Of a stretch of 64,000 nucleotides of DNA, positions 8,118 to 16,850 are shown one piece after another. Below the pieces are notes generated by a model. That model was not told the DNA's origin and did not search any database. It saw nothing but the letters and a program-made list of their open reading frames with translations. The stretch is from Tateyamaria sp947503385 (GTDB lineage: Bacteria > Pseudomonadota > Alphaproteobacteria > Rhodobacterales > Rhodobacteraceae). The stretch is from assembly GCF_051195235.1 (NCBI RefSeq), contig NZ_JBNFZM010000003.1, positions 62,001 through 126,000 of the forward strand. Direction: 5' to 3'. The translations under genes and the position numbers were made by a program. How positions within the stretch are numbered: the stretch's first letter is position 1; each line of letters begins with the position of its first letter.

Positions 8118-9398
8118 TCAGGAGCGCGCCTCCAGCGCGTCTTCCAAGGTGCGCAACCCCGTCTTGGGTGCTTGCACCAACACCGACATGTTGCCGGGCT
8201 TGTGCTCGTTGCGGAGCATCTTCATGTGGGCCTGCGGCAAGTCATCCCAATCGAACACCTCGGACATGCACGGATCCAGCCGACGCTCCACCATCAGGTG
8301 GTTCGCAGCCGACGCCTGTTGCAGGTGCGCAAAGTGGCTGCCCTGCAAACGCTTCTGGTGCATCCACATATATCTGACGTCAAAGGTGCAATTGAACCCG
8401 GTGGTGCCTGCACAGATCACAACCATGCCGCCCTTTTTGCAAACAAAGGTGGACACAGGGAACGTCGCCTCGCCGGGATGTTCGAACACCATATCCACAT
8501 TGTTGCCCTTGCCGGTGATGTCCCAGATCGCCTTGCCGAACTTGCGCGCCTCTTTGAACCAGTCCGCATATTCAGGCGTGTTCACCGTGGGCAGTTGCCC
8601 CCAGCAATTGAAATCCTTGCGGTTCAGGACACCTTTGGCACCGAGGTCCATGACAAAGTCACGCTTGCTCTCGTCACTGATCACACCGATCGCATTGGCG
8701 CCTGCGGTGTTGATCAACTGGATCGCATAGGACCCCAGACCACCCGAAGCGCCCCAGACCAGCACGTTCTGGCCCGGTTTCAGGTCATGCGGTTCGTGAC
8801 CAAACAACATCCGGTATGCCGTGGCGAGTGTCAGCGTGTAGCACGCGCTCTCTTCCCATGTCAGATGTTTGGGCCGCGGCATCAGTTGCTGCGCCTGCAC
8901 GTTGGTAAATTGGGCAAAGGAGCCGTCGGGCGTCTCGTAGCCCCAGATACGCTGGCTGGGCGAATACATTGGATCGCCACCATTACAGTGTTCGTCGTCG
9001 CCGTCGTCCTGATTGCAGTGGATCACGACCTCGTCGCCGACCTTCCAGCGTTTGACCTTGTCGCCCACCGCCCACACGATGCCCGACGCATCGGAACCGG
9101 CGATGTGGTATGGCTGTTTGTGCCCGTCAAACGGGCTGATCGGCTGGCCCAAAGCCGCCCAAACACCGTTATAATTCACGCCTGCGGCCATCACGAGCAC
9201 CAGCACCTCGTGACTGTCCAGCACGGGCACGTCCACCACTTCCAACTGCATCGCGGTATCGGGTTCACCGTGACGCTCGCGGCGGATGGCCCATGCGTAC
9301 ATTTGCTTGGGCACGTAGCCCATGGGCGGCATCTCCCCCATTTCATAGAGGTCTTTTTCCGGTGCGTCGTAGGACGCGATGCTGGTGTCGAGTGCCAT
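8118..9398 (-). CDS. ccr: Crotonyl-CoA carboxylase/reductase
   Basis: Catalyses NADPH-dependent reductive carboxylation of crotonyl-CoA to ethylmalonyl-CoA, the defining step of the ethylmalonyl-CoA pathway. The protein (426 aa) is a zinc-less medium-chain dehydrogenase/reductase. It has NYNGVW around N77 (probable CO2-binding Asn), the acidic NQDDGDDEHCNGG insert (129-141) typical of Ccr, the NADPH loop GASGGLGS (216-223) and a C-terminal FDVRYMWMHQKR segment. GGAGG lies five bases before ATG 9398, so in-frame starts further upstream are rejected. It closely resembles the Rhodobacter sphaeroides enzyme. It faces away from ecm, with the acyltransferase gene between them. Confidence 0.97.
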   Translation of the reverse strand: MALDTSIASYDAPEKDLYEMGEMPPMGYVPKQMYAWAIRRERHGEPDTAMQLEVVDVPVLDSHEVLVLVMAAGVNYNGVWAALGQPISPFDGHKQPYHIAGSDASGIVWAVGDKVKRWKVGDEVVIHCNQDDGDDEHCNGGDPMYSPSQRIWGYETPDGSFAQFTNVQAQQLMPRPKHLTWEESACYTLTLATAYRMLFGHEPHDLKPGQNVLVWGASGGLGSYAIQLINTAGANAIGVISDESKRDFVMDLGAKGVLNRKDFNCWGQLPTVNTPEYADWFKEARKFGKAIWDITGKGNNVDMVFEHPGEATFPVSTFVCKKGGMVVICAGTTGFNCTFDVRYMWMHQKRLQGSHFAHLQQASAANHLMVERRLDPCMSEVFDWDDLPQAHMKMLRNEHKPGNMSVLVQAPKTGLRTLEDALEARS

Positions 9399-9511
9399 TG
9401 CAGCCTCCATAGCCAATATTTTTCCGCCGCAGCGCAGAATCGATGCGGTATTTGCCGTGGATATGGCTCAAAACGAAAGAAAGCAACACGAAAAAGTCTG
9501 ATTTTGTAATT

Positions 9512-10888
9512 TTATGACTTTGCGGTCGCAGCATTTTCGACGTCGGGCGCGATCCGGATGCTGTTGGCGTAATATTGCAATAGCGGCTGTTCCGCCGCGA
9601 CCATGACCCAATGATCGTCGTCCTTGATGATCATGCCACGCGTGTGCATCCGCTTTAGCGCCGCGTTCACAAAGCCCGGAAAACTGTCGCGGGACACACG
9701 GGGACGGGTGCCGATTGTCAACCGAAACAGCGCCTCGGCCTCTTCCATCAACGCCGCCTTGCTCAACGGTCCCTGCGCGTGCAGAAACAAATGCGCCAGA
9801 AGCGGCACGCCAAAGACGGGCATCGACCGTTCCACCCGCTCTTTCAGCTCTGCCGCCAACAACTCGACCGCGCCCACATCTGGTTGCGCCCGCAAGGACA
9901 GCGGCTGACCAAAGCTGACACTGGCCGCACCAAACCCCATGTGCTTGCCCCGGATACGTTTCCAGAACATCTTGAGCGCAAAGCCCATGACCACGGAAAT
10001 GCGCGCCGGAAACCGGCGGTCCCCCCGTTGATGGGCCGCGATCAGCACACGGTCCTCCAATACGCGATCATAGTTGATCGCCACAGGCACAAAGACGATA
10101 TCGCGGCCTTCAGGGTCGTAGGCGTCGATCACATATGACAGCAGCCCCATCTTGAACGGCTTGAGCGTGCCATCGACGCTCAACCCGCCTTCGGGAAAAA
10201 TCGCCTGAGTCACGCCACCTTCGGTCGCAAGTTGCACATATCGGGCCAGCACCTTTCGATACAGTTGCCCGCGCGATTTGCGGCGAATGAAATAGGCCCC
10301 CATGGATTTGATCAACCGGCTGAGCGGCCAGACCCGCGCCCATTCCCCAACCGCATAGCTGAGCGCAGAGGCGCGCGCGGCCAGATAGGTCACCAGCACA
10401 TAGTCCATGTTGCTGCGGTGGTTCATCACAAAGACCACCGTTGCATCGCTGGGAATATCCTTGAGATGCGCAGTGTTCTGCGTGGCCGTGTGTACCGTAT
10501 ACAGTGAGTTGGCAAGCCAGCGCGCGGCGCGAATGCCAAAGCCGAAATAGGCAAAGGCGGAAAAGCTGGGCACGATTTCCCGCGCATAGCGCCGCGCCAT
10601 CTGAAACGCCACGTCTTCGCGGACGTCATTTTCCTTGGCATGGACCACAATGGCCTGACTGACCTCCGGATCGTAGATCAGCCGCTGGATCATGTCGTGG
10701 CGGCGGGCCAGCTTGAACGGCTCAATCGGCACCGTCAGCCGTTCATTCAGCCGTGCCACGGCCCGCTCCAGCCTGCGGCGAAAGAACCAGCGGACGGATG
10801 GAAACAAAAAGTGCGACGCAAAGGTGACCGCGGCAAACAGCACGATCAGCACAAAAAACCACAGAGGAAGTTCAACGGTTTGCCACAT
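9512..10888 (-). CDS. PlsB/PlsC-type acyltransferase (glycerophosphate acyltransferase family)
   Basis: A membrane-bound acyltransferase of 458 aa. It has an N-terminal transmembrane helix (about 8-30), the catalytic HX4D motif NHRSNMD (H157-D162), GAYFIRRKS (197-205) and FPEGG (231-235). The last two correspond to motifs II and III of glycerol-3-phosphate acyltransferases. The C-terminal third looks like a winged-helix or regulatory extension. The start at 10888 is chosen because the longer frame would run into the divergent gene at 10974. The acceptor (glycerol-3-phosphate or lysophosphatidate) is not certain. Confidence 0.8.
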   Translation of the reverse strand: MWQTVELPLWFFVLIVLFAAVTFASHFLFPSVRWFFRRRLERAVARLNERLTVPIEPFKLARRHDMIQRLIYDPEVSQAIVVHAKENDVREDVAFQMARRYAREIVPSFSAFAYFGFGIRAARWLANSLYTVHTATQNTAHLKDIPSDATVVFVMNHRSNMDYVLVTYLAARASALSYAVGEWARVWPLSRLIKSMGAYFIRRKSRGQLYRKVLARYVQLATEGGVTQAIFPEGGLSVDGTLKPFKMGLLSYVIDAYDPEGRDIVFVPVAINYDRVLEDRVLIAAHQRGDRRFPARISVVMGFALKMFWKRIRGKHMGFGAASVSFGQPLSLRAQPDVGAVELLAAELKERVERSMPVFGVPLLAHLFLHAQGPLSKAALMEEAEALFRLTIGTRPRVSRDSFPGFVNAALKRMHTRGMIIKDDDHWVMVAAEQPLLQYYANSIRIAPDVENAATAKS

Positions 10889-10973
10889 GGCGCAACACTT
10901 GCAGGCGTATGGGCGCGGGACAACACGTAACTTTGCGCTGGCAGCCCGTGCGCCGTCGGCGCAACATAGTGGC

Positions 10974-11375
10974 ATGTATGATGGCGACAGTTTCTTTACC
11001 CTCGGGGTGGCGGGTCAGATTGGTTTGCTGATCTTGTCTTTGGTTATGGCGGCGGCAGCGTTGGGTGTGACGCGGCTGATGACATTTCACCGCCCCCTGA
11101 TATTGCGCCCCTTTATTTGGGGGGTGCTGTTCATCAGCTTTATCTGGCTGTCGCCCCAAGGCTACTATACCTATTACCGTCTGATCTTTGACGGGTTGCC
11201 CGCACAGTCGGTGATCAAGGCCCCGCCCCGCCCCGAAGAATTGCTGGCCTACATGACCTTTACCGGAGACGCGACATTGTCGGCACATTCCGTGGGTGTG
11301 CTTGGATGGTTGATGCTGGGTGTGGCGATGCTGCCCCGGCGCAAGACACAGCGTCCTGCCCCTCCCCAAGTTTGA
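10974..11375 (+). CDS. Small membrane protein of unknown function
   Basis: A 133-aa protein with three likely transmembrane helices (about 12-33, 43-60 and 104-120) and a basic, proline-rich tail. It is divergent from the acyltransferase, with 85 bases between the start codons, and lies upstream of the ecm repeat array on the same strand. No family was recognised. The helices and the lack of conflict with neighbours support a real gene. Confidence 0.6.
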   Translation: MYDGDSFFTLGVAGQIGLLILSLVMAAAALGVTRLMTFHRPLILRPFIWGVLFISFIWLSPQGYYTYYRLIFDGLPAQSVIKAPPRPEELLAYMTFTGDATLSAHSVGVLGWLMLGVAMLPRRKTQRPAPPQV

Positions 11376-11386
11376 TCCCACCGATT

Positions 11387-11486
11387 AGAAATGCCGACGC
11401 TGTTTGCAAGCGCAGGAGAAATGCCGACGCCGTTTGCAAGCGCGGCAGAAATGCCGACGCCGTTTGCAAGCGCGGCAGAAATGCCG
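11387..11486 (+). repeat. Tandem 30-bp repeat (3.3 copies) upstream of ecm
   Basis: Units start at 11387, 11417 and 11447, and a 10-base partial unit starts at 11477. The second and third units are identical and the first differs at three positions. Each full unit carries GTTTGCAAGCG, with the palindromic core TTGCAA. The array ends 12 bases before a promoter-like -35. It is not a CRISPR, because no spacers are present. Confidence 0.85.
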
Positions 11487-11498
11487 CGACGCAGCGGA

Positions 11499-11528
11499 TT
11501 GACGGAGAGACAAAGTTTCGTTTATCAC
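11499..11528 (+). promoter_or_regulatory. Putative ecm promoter
   Basis: TTGACG (11499-11504) is followed after 17-18 bases by TTATCA/TATCAC (11522-11528), 45 bases before the ecm start. The repeat array lies immediately upstream, as expected for an activator acting from adjacent sites. The -10 match is only moderate. Confidence 0.4.
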
Positions 11529-11572
11529 GCCTATAACGCAATTTTCTTGCTCAGATGATTCACGAGGCCGCC

Positions 11573-13534
11573 ATGACCCAGAAAGACCGCCCCTGGCTGA
11601 TCCGCACCTATGCTGGCCATTCCACCGCTGCCGCATCCAATGCGCTGTACCGGGCAAACCTCGCCAAAGGACAGACCGGCCTCAGCGTGGCCTTCGATCT
11701 GCCAACGCAGACCGGATATGACAGCGACCACGTTCTGGCACGGGGCGAAGTGGGCAAAGTCGGCGTTCCGGTCGCGCATTTGGGCGATATGCGCACCCTG
11801 TTTTCGGAGATCCCTCTGGAACAGATGAACACGTCAATGACGATCAACGCGACTGCCCCATGGCTGCTTGCGCTCTATATCGCTGTGGCCGAGGAACAGG
11901 GCGCAGACGTGTCAGCACTGCAAGGCACCGTACAAAATGACCTGATCAAGGAATACCTGAGCCGCGGCACCTATATTTGCCCGCCGGAACCCAGCCTTCG
12001 GATGATCGCGGATGTGGCCGAATACTGCTATTCCAATCTGCCCAAATGGAACCCGATGAACGTCTGTTCCTATCACCTGCAAGAGGCGGGTGCGACGCCA
12101 GAACAGGAATTGGCCTTTGCTCTGGCGACCGCCACTGCGGTGCTGGACGCTCTGAAACCCCGCATCGCGCCGGAGGATTTTCCGGCCGTGGTCGGGCGCA
12201 TTTCCTTCTTTGTGAATGCGGGTATCCGGTTTGTGACCGAGATGTGCAAAATGCGCGCCTTTGTCGATTTGTGGGACGAGATTTGCGAAACACGCTATGG
12301 CGTGACCGATCCAAAATTTCGCCGTTTCCGCTATGGCGTTCAAGTCAATTCGCTTGGCCTGACCGAACAGCAGCCAGAAAACAACGTCTACCGTATTCTG
12401 ATCGAAATGCTGGCCGTCACCCTGTCGAAGAAAGCCCGCGCCCGCGCCGTGCAATTGCCCGCGTGGAACGAAGCGCTTGGCCTGCCGCGCCCGTGGGATC
12501 AGCAATGGTCGATGCGGATGCAGCAGATTATGGCCTACGAGACCGACTTGCTGGAATTTGACGATCTGTTTGACGGCAACCCGGCAGTCGACGCCAAGGT
12601 CGAAGCGCTCAAGGACGGCGCGCGCCATGAATTGGCCAGCCTCGATGCAATGGGCGGAGCAATTGCGGCAATTGACTATATGAAAGGGCAATTGGTGCAA
12701 TCCAATGCCGACCGCCTTGGTCGGATCGAAAAGGGTGAAACGGTTGTCGTCGGCGTGAACAAATATCAGGCGGGCGAGCCGTCGCCGCTAATGACAGGTG
12801 ATGGCGGTATCATGGTTGTGGACCCTGCGGTCGAAGCCGAACAGATTTCGCGGCTGGATGCATGGCGCGCTGCACGCGACAGCGATGCGGTGGCCAAAGC
12901 ATTGGCCGATCTGCGCGCGGCAGCCGCTGCGGGCGAGAACGTCATGCCTGCCTCTATTGCCTGCGCCCGCGCCGGCGTAACAACGGGCGAATGGGCCGCA
13001 CAGATGCGCGCCGTTCACGGAGAATATCGTGGTCCCACTGGCGTTTCGTCTGGCAGGTCGAACAAGACCGAAGGGCTGGATGACCTGCGCGACGCCGTGG
13101 ACGCGGTCAGTGACCGTTTGGGGCGGCGGCTGAAATTCCTTGTTGGCAAGCCGGGTCTTGATGGTCATTCGAATGGGGCTGAACAGATTGCTGTGCGCGC
13201 GCGCGATTGCGGCATGGACATCGCCTATGAAGGCATCCGCCTCACCCCCGAAGAGATCGTGGCGGCGGCACGTGACGACGCAGCCCACGTGGTGGGCCTC
13301 TCCATCCTGTCAGGAAGTCATATCCCATTGGTCGAGGATCTGATGCAGCGGATGCAGGCCGAAGGTTTGGGCCACATTCCTGTCATTGTCGGCGGCATTA
13401 TTCCGGATGAAGATGCCCAAAGACTGCGCGCCTTTGGCGTGGCGCGCGTCTATACGCCAAAAGATTTCGAATTGAACATGATCATGATGGATATCGTGAC
13501 ATTGGCTGATCCGACGGCAGTTGCGGCGGAATAA
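11573..13534 (+). CDS. ecm: Ethylmalonyl-CoA mutase (adenosylcobalamin-dependent)
   Basis: Converts (2R)-ethylmalonyl-CoA to (2S)-methylsuccinyl-CoA, the step after epimerisation of the Ccr product. The protein (653 aa) has a mutase barrel beginning DRPWLIRTYAGHS and a C-terminal B12-binding domain with the DxHxxG motif at D530, H532 and G535. It matches the MeaA/Ecm branch rather than methylmalonyl-CoA mutase in its start (TYAGHSTAAASN) and in having both domains in one chain. ATG 11573 has GAGG upstream and is preferred over the in-frame ATG at 11555. Probably controlled through the repeat array at 11387. Confidence 0.95.
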   Translation: MTQKDRPWLIRTYAGHSTAAASNALYRANLAKGQTGLSVAFDLPTQTGYDSDHVLARGEVGKVGVPVAHLGDMRTLFSEIPLEQMNTSMTINATAPWLLALYIAVAEEQGADVSALQGTVQNDLIKEYLSRGTYICPPEPSLRMIADVAEYCYSNLPKWNPMNVCSYHLQEAGATPEQELAFALATATAVLDALKPRIAPEDFPAVVGRISFFVNAGIRFVTEMCKMRAFVDLWDEICETRYGVTDPKFRRFRYGVQVNSLGLTEQQPENNVYRILIEMLAVTLSKKARARAVQLPAWNEALGLPRPWDQQWSMRMQQIMAYETDLLEFDDLFDGNPAVDAKVEALKDGARHELASLDAMGGAIAAIDYMKGQLVQSNADRLGRIEKGETVVVGVNKYQAGEPSPLMTGDGGIMVVDPAVEAEQISRLDAWRAARDSDAVAKALADLRAAAAAGENVMPASIACARAGVTTGEWAAQMRAVHGEYRGPTGVSSGRSNKTEGLDDLRDAVDAVSDRLGRRLKFLVGKPGLDGHSNGAEQIAVRARDCGMDIAYEGIRLTPEEIVAAARDDAAHVVGLSILSGSHIPLVEDLMQRMQAEGLGHIPVIVGGIIPDEDAQRLRAFGVARVYTPKDFELNMIMMDIVTLADPTAVAAE

Positions 13535-13715
13535 TCCTATTTAAAGTGCCCGCCTGAGTTCAGCAAATTTCGCGTCAGAGTTACATCCGTTCGCGCAGCG
13601 GTGGCAATCGGCTGTTTTTTGCCGACCTTGACACAAATGCGGACGGCCAACCCATTGCTTGTAGCGCATTTATTCTCGTATTGGATAAAAACCACTCAGA
13701 ATTAGGAATAAAAGA

Positions 13716-14033
13716 ATGGCCAAGAGTCTCGAAAAGATGTCCCATCAGGAGCTTGAAAAATTGCGTACAGATGTGGACGCCGCTTTGATGGCTGCAAAGA
13801 AACGGGATAAAAAGGAGGCGCGCAAAGCTGCAGAAGCCGCAGCAGCGGAATATGGCTTTACGCTGGCGGAATTGATGGGCGGCTCTGGCGGCAAATCTTC
13901 TGGCAAGGGCGGTGTTGCCAAATACGCCAACCCCGAAAACCCATCGCAAACCTGGACTGGCAAAGGCCGCCAGCCGAAATGGTACAAGGATGCAATGGCT
14001 GCGGGCACCGATCCCGCAACGCTTGAGGTCTGA
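13716..14033 (+). CDS. H-NS family nucleoid-associated protein (HvrA-like)
   Basis: A 105-aa DNA-binding protein with an N-terminal coiled-coil oligomerisation region (about 1-45, rich in Lys, Glu and Ala). A glycine/lysine linker leads to the C-terminal H-NS DNA-binding motif TWTGKGRQPKW (79-89). It belongs to the short alphaproteobacterial branch that includes HvrA of Rhodobacter capsulatus. AGGA lies eight bases before the start. The 180 bases upstream are comparatively AT-rich, as is usual for self-regulated H-NS genes. Its targets cannot be told from sequence. Confidence 0.9.
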   Translation: MAKSLEKMSHQELEKLRTDVDAALMAAKKRDKKEARKAAEAAAAEYGFTLAELMGGSGGKSSGKGGVAKYANPENPSQTWTGKGRQPKWYKDAMAAGTDPATLEV

Positions 14034-14051
14034 TCCCCAGTCAGGCTACCA

Positions 14052-14079
14052 GTCACTCGACACCAATCAGGAGAGTGAC
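14052..14079 (+). promoter_or_regulatory. Hairpin covering part of the deoD ribosome-binding site
   Basis: GTCACTC (14052-14058) can pair with GAGTGAC (14073-14079), which abuts the ATG at 14080. The right arm overlaps the end of the AGGAGAG Shine-Dalgarno sequence (14069-14075). This could modulate translation but may be chance. Confidence 0.25.
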
Positions 14080-14784
14080 ATGACCGTCCATATCGGGGCC
14101 GCGCCCGGCCAAATCGCTGAAACCGTTTTGATGCCGGGCGACCCCTACCGCGCGCGTTGGGCCGCCGAGACCTTTCTTGACGGGGCGGAGCTGGTCAACG
14201 AAGTGCGCGGCATGTTGGGGTTTACCGGCACATGGCGCGGCAACCGGGTCACCATTCAGGGGTCCGGCATGGGAATGCCGTCCCTGTCCATCTACGCCAA
14301 CGAATTGATGGCGGAGTACGGCGCGCAGACGCTGATCCGTATCGGGTCCTGTGGCGGGATGCAGGCGCATGTCGGTATTCGCGATGTGATTATCGCGATG
14401 ACAGCCTCCACGATCACCTCACCCTCCTCGGGCATATTCCGCGAAGTGAACTATGCACCGTGTGCAGACTACGGCCTGCTGAAGGCCGCCGTCGCGGCGG
14501 CAGATGCCAAAGGCACCAAGACGCATGTGGGTGGGATTTATTCGTCTGACGTATTCTACGCCGAGCGCCCCGATCTCGACGAACAAATGGTGCGACATGG
14601 TATTCTGGGGGTCGAGATGGAGGCCGCAGAGCTTTATACCCTTGCCGCGCGGCATGGACGTCGGGCGCTGGCTGTGCTGACGGTCAGCGACCACCTCCAG
14701 ACCGGCGAGGCATTGCCATCGGAAGATCGCGAGCGGAGCTTTGGCGATATGGTCGAAATTGCCCTGGAAGCGGCGTTTGCCTGA
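14080..14784 (+). CDS. deoD: Purine-nucleoside phosphorylase, DeoD type
   Basis: Cleaves purine (deoxy)nucleosides with phosphate to base and (deoxy)ribose-1-phosphate. The 234-aa chain carries the residues of the hexameric E. coli enzyme at matching positions: H4, G20, R24, R43, R87, S90, E181 (in VEMEAAELY), S203 and the catalytic D204. The start at 14080 is set by AGGAGAG just upstream. It lies downstream of the H-NS-like gene. With the nucleoside-type importer at 1-2.9 kb it suggests purine nucleoside salvage, although the two are 11 kb apart. Confidence 0.94.
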   Translation: MTVHIGAAPGQIAETVLMPGDPYRARWAAETFLDGAELVNEVRGMLGFTGTWRGNRVTIQGSGMGMPSLSIYANELMAEYGAQTLIRIGSCGGMQAHVGIRDVIIAMTASTITSPSSGIFREVNYAPCADYGLLKAAVAAADAKGTKTHVGGIYSSDVFYAERPDLDEQMVRHGILGVEMEAAELYTLAARHGRRALAVLTVSDHLQTGEALPSEDRERSFGDMVEIALEAAFA

Positions 14785-14970
14785 GGCGAAGTTCGTCTTG
14801 AGCACCGGGCCATTGGCCTAAATGCGGCCTCTGTGCGGCCCCCCGTCGCGGACATGTAAGATGCAGATAAACCCTTGGTTCGCGCCCACCCAAGTTGGGC
14901 GCGCGCCGACGCGTGTGGCAGTCCGACCCTTCGGGGAGGATTTTTTGGGGACAGAGACGGCAGGGGCGCT

Positions 14971-15822
14971 TTAGCCCATGCCGTGCGTCCGATCATAGGC
15001 GTTTTTGGGCGGCGATTGCCATCCGTGAAGCGTACCGGGGGCCGGTTGGAACACCTCAATCCTGAGCGGGTGGCACGGGGCCACATCGGACGTATGTTCT
15101 GACCCGCAATCACCACCGGGACATGCGCTGAGCGCACCCAAAAGGTCGATTTCCGCAAAGAATTCGATGTAGTCACCGGGGCGCACCGGGCTCGCCTTCA
15201 TAAAGTATTGACCGGTGTCGCGGGTGAAGCCCGTGCACATGAACACGTTCATGACGTCGTGCACCTGCATTTCGGCCTCGCGCAGTGGCAGGCCGGTATG
15301 CGCGCTGAGCGCGCGCGTCAGGTTGGAATGGCAACAATGGTGGTAATGGCCGCCTTGCAGCAGATTGCCGGTATATGGGTCACAGCGCGTGCCGATCACG
15401 TCATGCACACCGCCGCCAAAATCGTCGAACCCATACCAGTCGAGCGTATCGGTGGTGATCGTGGCCATCGGGCGCAAGAAGGGAAAACTGCTCCAGAGCC
15501 GGTCGCCGGTGTTTACATGTGTGCCGTGCAGGGCGCGGGTCTTGCCGGAATAGAACCGTTCGGAGAGGTCGTGCAGGTTCCACAGGTTCAAATCCCCAAC
15601 TTGCGGGCCATCGACGCTTGTGATGCGGAAAAAGCAGCCTGCCGGCACTTCGAAACACGCGGCCTCACGCGGGTCAGCTGTGACCACGCAAAGGGGTGTG
15701 GCTGTGGCGCGGGCCGCTGCATAAAGCGTCAGATCGGGCTGCGGCAATGTTTCGGGTGGATAGCAGATCACCGGGGCGATGGCGCGGCGGGCGTCGGCGT
15801 CGGCGTCGGACGGCTGGGTCAT
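14971..15822 (-). CDS. DUF1989 / urea carboxylase-associated family protein
   Basis: A cytoplasmic protein of 283 aa matching the DUF1989 family, often named urea-carboxylase-associated. Visible features are GDLNLWNL (about 76-83), the cysteine/histidine-rich GGHYHHCCHSN (about 157-167), DVMNVFMCTGF (about 189-199) and CPGGDCGSEH near the C-terminus. The conserved Cys and His residues suggest metal binding. No urea carboxylase or allophanate hydrolase gene is nearby, so a urea-related role is not supported by context. The 186 bases between deoD and this convergent gene hold nothing obvious. Confidence 0.82.
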   Translation of the reverse strand: MTQPSDADADARRAIAPVICYPPETLPQPDLTLYAAARATATPLCVVTADPREAACFEVPAGCFFRITSVDGPQVGDLNLWNLHDLSERFYSGKTRALHGTHVNTGDRLWSSFPFLRPMATITTDTLDWYGFDDFGGGVHDVIGTRCDPYTGNLLQGGHYHHCCHSNLTRALSAHTGLPLREAEMQVHDVMNVFMCTGFTRDTGQYFMKASPVRPGDYIEFFAEIDLLGALSACPGGDCGSEHTSDVAPCHPLRIEVFQPAPGTLHGWQSPPKNAYDRTHGMG

Positions 15823-15841
15823 TGCGGGTCCTTTTCTGCGA

Positions 15842-16843
15842 TCATGTGCGCAGCAGTTTGCGCAGTTTGAATCCCGCGCGGGTCATTGCAACAAAGCCAC
15901 GTGGCGGGTCGGCGCGACTGACAAACACGCGCTCAAACTGCTCCATCACGGCCGCCGGCGCGAAAGGCGCCACGAGGCCCTTCCAGTCATAGGGGGCGGC
16001 ACTGCGCAAATCGCGCGCCTTTGCCAGAAAGTCGTCCGCATCGCGGTAAAGCGCGCCAGGGGCCGGGTGCAGGATCGTGCGGTGGTTGCCGTCTTTGCCC
16101 CCCTGCCACGCCAGCACGGGCCGGTCGTGGAACAGGAATTCGCAAATCGCGAGGCCAAAACTTTCACCTCGCTTGCGGGCGTGGATCATCGCGTCACAGG
16201 ACAGAATGAAATTCGATTTGTCGACCGGGTCGGTCACAGGATCACGGAACAGGACGCGGGGATGATCAATGAAAGGTGCCGTGTTAACGAACACACACCA
16301 TACATCTTCGTCCGTCAGCAACTGCGGCAGGGCCGATTTCACGAAATCCAGATCGAACGTGTCGTAGCCACCATAGCGGCCATAGACAAAAGCACCTTCG
16401 GGAATTCCCCAAGCGTCACGCTGCGACGTGCCCGGCGGCAAGGTGACAATGTGCGGTACGTGCGGATAGCGGCCCCCGGTGCAGTACAGCGCCAACCATT
16501 CGGACACGTATGCATAGCTGGCGCCATGCGGATCAAAGGCCTGAAACACCGCATGGATAGCGCTGGGTGTGTCGGGGCTGACCAGCCCGTCCTGCCCGCC
16601 ATATTTGATGAAATAGGTAAGGTCAGCACCGGACCCCGCGATGTCGCCCAACCGCTCGTATTCCGTCAGCGGAAAACGCGCGGCGAACTTGGCCACGATC
16701 CCTGCGTCCGTTTCCGCCTGGCCTTTTGGATAACACACCATCGCCTCGTGCCCGAGCAGGGCTTCGGCAAAATGAGCGTAGTCATAGATGGCCTGGGCCG
16801 TTCCGCGCAGGCCCAGGTCGTTGGCATGAAAAAGGATTTTCAC
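15842..16843 (-). CDS. Glycosyltransferase, GT-B type
   Basis: A 333-aa protein with an N-terminal MKILFHANDLGLRGTAQAI segment, as in GT4/GT1-like enzymes. The nucleotide-sugar-binding half is around residues 225-255 (SCDAMIHARKRGESFGLAICE), where E-S-F-G-L-A-x-x-E is the family signature. No membrane helix is present. Its start lies seven bases after the sdhB stop, so it is probably read from the sdh operon. Donor and acceptor sugars are unknown; a cell-surface glycan is the likely target. Confidence 0.8.
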   Translation of the reverse strand: MKILFHANDLGLRGTAQAIYDYAHFAEALLGHEAMVCYPKGQAETDAGIVAKFAARFPLTEYERLGDIAGSGADLTYFIKYGGQDGLVSPDTPSAIHAVFQAFDPHGASYAYVSEWLALYCTGGRYPHVPHIVTLPPGTSQRDAWGIPEGAFVYGRYGGYDTFDLDFVKSALPQLLTDEDVWCVFVNTAPFIDHPRVLFRDPVTDPVDKSNFILSCDAMIHARKRGESFGLAICEFLFHDRPVLAWQGGKDGNHRTILHPAPGALYRDADDFLAKARDLRSAAPYDWKGLVAPFAPAAVMEQFERVFVSRADPPRGFVAMTRAGFKLRKLLRT

Positions 16844-16850
16844 GAAACCC

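Noticed and set aside
11387..11486. CRISPR array
   Set aside because: Units are directly adjacent without spacers, and no cas genes are near.
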